This document shows, piece by piece, positions 22,963-25,504 of a stretch of DNA of 25,504 bases. The notes below the pieces were generated by a model that was given only the letters and a program-made list of their open reading frames with translations, was not told the DNA's origin and did no database searches. Numbering within the stretch: the first letter of the stretch is position 1; each line of letters starts with the position of its first letter. The position numbers were made by a program, and so were the translations under genes. The stretch is from JAFGIN01 sp050301235 (lineage in GTDB: Bacteria > Fibrobacterota > Chitinivibrionia > Chitinivibrionales > Chitinispirillaceae). The stretch is from positions 1 to 25,504 of the forward strand of contig JBNKZD010000023.1 of assembly GCA_050301235.1 (NCBI GenBank). The letters are read 5' to 3'.

Positions 22963-24372
22963 ATGAAACCATCTCAAATCCGTAACGTCAGTAGAAGATT
23001 CGTTATTTTCACCAGAGCAATTTTCTTTATGGGAACATGTATATCGCTTCCCTATGCAAAGACTATCAGGGTAAATGACTGTTCAATTTCCAGTGTAAAA
23101 ACAGCAGTTGCAAATGCATTGCCAGGAGATATCATAGTTTTACCATCGGGAACGGGTTCGTGGACTTCAGTTCTCTCCATAAACAAGAAAAATCTGACTC
23201 TTAAAGGAAACGGAATCGGTTCGACAGTCATTACCTGTGGAACAAAAACAATCTCCCTCAGTGGAGAAACCGCCAACAATCTCAGAATCACCGGGATCGA
23301 ATTCCGTTCTGGCTCTCAATTGATTTTTGCATATGGTTCCGGAACTCCCCGACAGGCTGTTAAAAATCTCAGGGTCGATCATTGCAAATTCTCAGGTACA
23401 TACATTGCAATCGAAACAAATGGTGCTGCTACTGGCGTTTTCGATCACTGTGTCTTTGAAAACACTTATGGTGCGCGATTGTACGGAAGCAACGATGCTG
23501 TCACACGCCCTCCATTTAAACTTGGAACCAATGATGCGCTGTTTTTTGAAGACAATACTATTAACGTATCACGTTCAGGAACTCCACCTCATTTTATTGC
23601 AAGTAATAGTTTTTCAAAGTATGTGGTACGTCATAACAATTTTAACTACCAGAAATCCCTCTGGGATATTGTAGATGCACATGGAGCATGCGAAGTAAAA
23701 GGCAGAGGTTCTGCAACCTGGGAAATTTATGACAATACCTTCAATATAATACCATCGATGGATCGGGTAATCCACCTCAGAGGTGGTCAGGGGGTTGTGT
23801 TCAATAACGTATTTCAGGGATACTCACCATCCAAACCGATCACTATCACCGATTATGCAACCTGCAATGGCCCCTGCGCCCAAAATTGCATGGGCACATC
23901 CTGCCCCGACCTGATCAATCACGCATATTTCTGGAATAATAAAGTCGGCAGCAAAAATGTGGATCCTGTAAATGCCTGCTCCAGAGCGCTGCAACTTAAT
24001 CGTGATTACTTTTACACTGAAATGCCAGGCTACTCACAGTACAGCTATCCTCACCCATTAACAATGGATGAAGTTACTACCGGTGAAACTGACAATTCTG
24101 TTTCAACTCCTGCAGTTATTCATAATGATTTTTCAATCCTGAATAACATAATTGATGGTTCCACTGCTATCTCGTATAATGTTAAAAATGAAACACATGT
24201 TAAGATTTCGGTGTATACCATCAATGGAAATCTCATTACAATACTTGAAGACAGGAAAGTTATTGCCGGTCAGCATGAAGTAATCTGGAAAGCTGAAAAC
24301 GTTCCATCCGGACTGTACGTTCTCAGAACCAATATTGACGGCAAAGAAAAAAGTTATTCGTTTTCACGTTAA
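22963..24372 (+). CDS. Secreted right-handed beta-helix protein with T9SS-like C-terminal domain
   Basis: The 469-residue protein has an N-terminal signal (about 1-32, with a basic start and the core IFFMGTCISLPYA). Residues about 50-340 form a pectate-lyase-like right-handed beta-helix: repeated turns such as LTLKGNGIGSTVITC, LRITGIEFRSGS, LRVDHCKFSGTYIAIET and VFDHCVFENTYGARLYG. A Cys-rich insertion (CNGPCAQNCMGTSCP) lies at about 303-317. The last 75 residues (VKISVYTINGNLITILEDR, GLYVLRTNIDGK, final SYSFSR) look like a type-A T9SS/FlgD-type sorting domain. Likely exported and displayed or released, perhaps acting on or binding polysaccharide; I cannot assign a catalytic site. GGGGG precedes the ATG, and a good terminator follows. 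Confidence 0.82.
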   Translation: MKPSQIRNVSRRFVIFTRAIFFMGTCISLPYAKTIRVNDCSISSVKTAVANALPGDIIVLPSGTGSWTSVLSINKKNLTLKGNGIGSTVITCGTKTISLSGETANNLRITGIEFRSGSQLIFAYGSGTPRQAVKNLRVDHCKFSGTYIAIETNGAATGVFDHCVFENTYGARLYGSNDAVTRPPFKLGTNDALFFEDNTINVSRSGTPPHFIASNSFSKYVVRHNNFNYQKSLWDIVDAHGACEVKGRGSATWEIYDNTFNIIPSMDRVIHLRGGQGVVFNNVFQGYSPSKPITITDYATCNGPCAQNCMGTSCPDLINHAYFWNNKVGSKNVDPVNACSRALQLNRDYFYTEMPGYSQYSYPHPLTMDEVTTGETDNSVSTPAVIHNDFSILNNIIDGSTAISYNVKNETHVKISVYTINGNLITILEDRKVIAGQHEVIWKAENVPSGLYVLRTNIDGKEKSYSFSR

Positions 24373-24399
24373 GTAAAACCCCCCATGCAATTAATTTTT

Positions 24400-24432
24400 A
24401 ACCACGAAACACACTAAATACACTAAAAGTAA
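24400..24432. repeat. Short-period intergenic repeat of the ACCACGAAACACACTAAA type
   Basis: ACCACGAAACACACTAAATA followed by CACTAAAAG is a degenerate 9-10-bp repeat. I recall similar AACCACGAAAnACACnAAA strings in intergenic DNA of many environmental bacterial genomes, but I could not check this. It sits between the beta-helix gene stop and its terminator. Confidence 0.4.
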
Positions 24433-24451
24433 AAATAAGTACCGTTTAGAA

Positions 24452-24487
24452 AAGTGGTAATTTCCATTCTGGACTTACCGCTTTTTT
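24452..24487 (+). terminator. Intrinsic terminator downstream of the beta-helix gene
   Basis: AAGTGGTAA (24452-24460) pairs with TTACCGCTT (24475-24483) over nine positions with one G-U pair, leaving a 14-nt loop. A run of six T (24482-24487) follows, then TATATTTT. It lies 80 bp past the stop codon at 24372. Confidence 0.75.
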
Positions 24488-24566
24488 ATATTTTAATTTA
24501 TCCTTTCCTTGAATGCCCATCGCCCAAATGTCTGTAGTATTCAAAACGTAAAAAAGATACTGTGAC

Positions 24567-25328
24567 TCAAATCCTCCCGATCAACTGAAGCAAACCATTA
24601 AGAATAGTCAACGGATGCGGTGGACAACCCGGTATAAAAAGATCCACCGGAAACAAATCCCCTACTCCATTACATACTTCATCGTGCCCTGCAAATGTGC
24701 CGCCAGATATCGCACAGGAACCAACTGCAATCACTATTTTCGGATCTGGTGTGGCATCATACGTTTTTTTCAGTGCAAGTTTCATATTTTGAGAAACTGG
24801 GCCGGTTACCAAAATTCCATCCGCATGACGAGGTGATGCAACAAACTGAATTCCAAAACGTCCCAGATCCCAGCCAACCGTATTTAATACGTTCACATCG
24901 GCCTCACAGGCATTGCATCCACCGGTGCTTACCTGACGCAGTTTCAGAGATCGTCCGAAGAGGCTTTTTATTTTTTTATTCAGTTCAGCCGCAAGTGCTT
25001 GTTCGTTATTGCAGGCATCAACAATAAGCGTCTGACGTTTACTTGTCGATAAACGGTAATCGGTCGAGTGGCTGAGAGCACCACTTGGACACGCATCAAC
25101 ACAATCAGTACAGAACAGACACTTTCCAAGATCAACACTCTTATTGTTTTCAATAGTAAGCGCACCAACCGGGCAGACCTCAGCGCATTTTGCACAGTTA
25201 GATGCGCACTTCGCGGCATCGATAACCGGTTGTCCCCTGAATCGGTCAGGCAATGGAGGTGGCGGAGCATCAGGATATTTCATTGTCCTGTGTTTCTGTT
25301 GCAGTCGGGCCAGTACTACTTTAAGCAT
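24567..25328 (-). CDS. Ferredoxin-fused small subunit of a group 4 [NiFe] hydrogenase / complex I-like (NuoB/HycG family) enzyme
   Basis: The 253-residue protein joins two modules. Residues about 30-90 are a bacterial ferredoxin domain: CASNCAKCAEVCP (Cys41, 45, 48, 52; first spacing Cx3C rather than Cx2C) and CLFCTDCVDACP (Cys70, 73, 76, 80, canonical). Residues about 125-253 are the NuoB/HycG-type small subunit that holds the proximal [4Fe-4S] cluster: Cys138 and Cys141 in GGCNACEAD, Cys205 in GSCAISGG, and Cys235 in PGCPPHP. The opening MLKVVLARLQ...RTMKYP is typical of such fusions in membrane-bound hydrogenases (HycG or EchC-like). Start ATG has CCTAAGGATC upstream. Its partner large subunit and membrane subunits should lie beyond the right edge, upstream on this strand. 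Exact complex cannot be named from this gene alone. Confidence 0.85.
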   Translation of the reverse strand: MLKVVLARLQQKHRTMKYPDAPPPPLPDRFRGQPVIDAAKCASNCAKCAEVCPVGALTIENNKSVDLGKCLFCTDCVDACPSGALSHSTDYRLSTSKRQTLIVDACNNEQALAAELNKKIKSLFGRSLKLRQVSTGGCNACEADVNVLNTVGWDLGRFGIQFVASPRHADGILVTGPVSQNMKLALKKTYDATPDPKIVIAVGSCAISGGTFAGHDEVCNGVGDLFPVDLFIPGCPPHPLTILNGLLQLIGRI

Positions 25329-25340
25329 ATGGATCCTTAG

Positions 25341-25504
25341 GGGTTCAAAGGTTCAGGGTTCAAAGGTTCAGAGTTCAAAGGTTCAGAGTTCAAAGGTTCA
25401 GAGTTCAAAGGTTCAGGGTTTAAAGGTGCAGGGTTTAAAGGTTCAGGGTTTAAAGGTTCAGGGTTTAAAGGTTCAGGGTTTAAAGGTTCAGGGTTTAAAG
25501 GTTC
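25341..25504. repeat. 15-bp tandem repeat, 11 copies, continuing past the window edge
   Basis: The unit is GGGTTTAAAGGTTCA or a close variant. Two copies read GGGTTCAAAGGTTCA (25341-25370), three GAGTTCAAAGGTTCA (25371-25415), one GGGTTTAAAGGTGCA (25416-25430), and four and a partial fifth GGGTTTAAAGGTTCA (25431-25504). The unit itself is a degenerate double of GGTTCAA. It ends 12 bp before the ATG of the hydrogenase subunit gene, next to its ribosome binding site. It is not coding on either strand in a frame with a start. Confidence 0.95.

Noticed and set aside
25341..25504. GGTTCAAA strings that resemble the T arm of tRNA genes
   Set aside because: They are units of a tandem repeat with no acceptor, D or anticodon arms around them.
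25341..25504. CRISPR array
   Set aside because: Units are contiguous 15-mers without spacers of unique sequence.

Overview
The window looks like chromosome from an anaerobic, diderm (Gram-negative) bacterium. It carries a full Tol-Pal envelope operon, pyruvate phosphate dikinase, a ferredoxin-fused bifurcating-type electron-transfer flavoprotein, a ferredoxin-fused group-4-type [NiFe] hydrogenase/complex I small subunit, and a secreted beta-helix protein ending in a type-IX-sorting-like domain. This mix fits the FCB side of the tree, for example the Fibrobacterota/Chitinivibrionia. That placement is inference, because no rRNA or other decisive marker is present.

Layout. 1-1617 (+): the 3' part of an AT-rich gene of unknown function, then a 21-codon micro-ORF with a perfect ribosome binding site and a hairpin. 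1736-6308 (-): tolQ-tolR-tolA/tonB-tolB-pal-cpoB in canonical order, transcribed right to left. 6309-6847: a gene-poor gap with two tandem intrinsic terminators for ppdK. 6848-9934 (-): ppdK with an unusual Lys/Ala/Ser-rich tail of about 120 residues. 9935-10431: an intergenic region between divergent genes, with a nested inverted repeat. 10432-14449 (+): a tightly packed operon of a GH57/4-alpha-glucanotransferase-like protein with degenerate active-site motifs, a STAS-TM-coiled-coil protein, a membrane-anchored lytic transglycosylase, and rsmE. 14466-15356 (-): a putative outer-membrane barrel protein. 15516-16198 (-): a PIN toxin/antitoxin pair with a repeat-based operator. 16199-16845: gene-poor. 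16846-17415 (-): a DUF2846-like lipoprotein. 17602-20504 (+): etfB, etfA (with ferredoxin domain) and hisG. 20551-22384 (-): an HDOD protein, a CheX-like phosphatase and a CheY-like receiver. 22385-22962: gene-poor, with a G-rich tract and a palindrome. 22963-24372 (+): the beta-helix secreted protein with its terminator. 24567-25328 (-): the hydrogenase small subunit. 25341-25504: a 15-bp tandem repeat running off the right edge.

How the genes fit together. The Tol-Pal operon, the lytic transglycosylase operon, the barrel protein and the lipoprotein all concern the cell envelope. PPDK, EtfBA and the hydrogenase subunit concern anaerobic energy and carbon metabolism. HDOD-CheX-CheY is a compact signalling module. 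The strongest candidates for something undescribed are the degenerate GH57 / STAS / lytic transglycosylase cassette, whose genes overlap and whose two small membrane proteins both carry coiled coils on the periplasmic side, and the histone-H1-like tail on PPDK.
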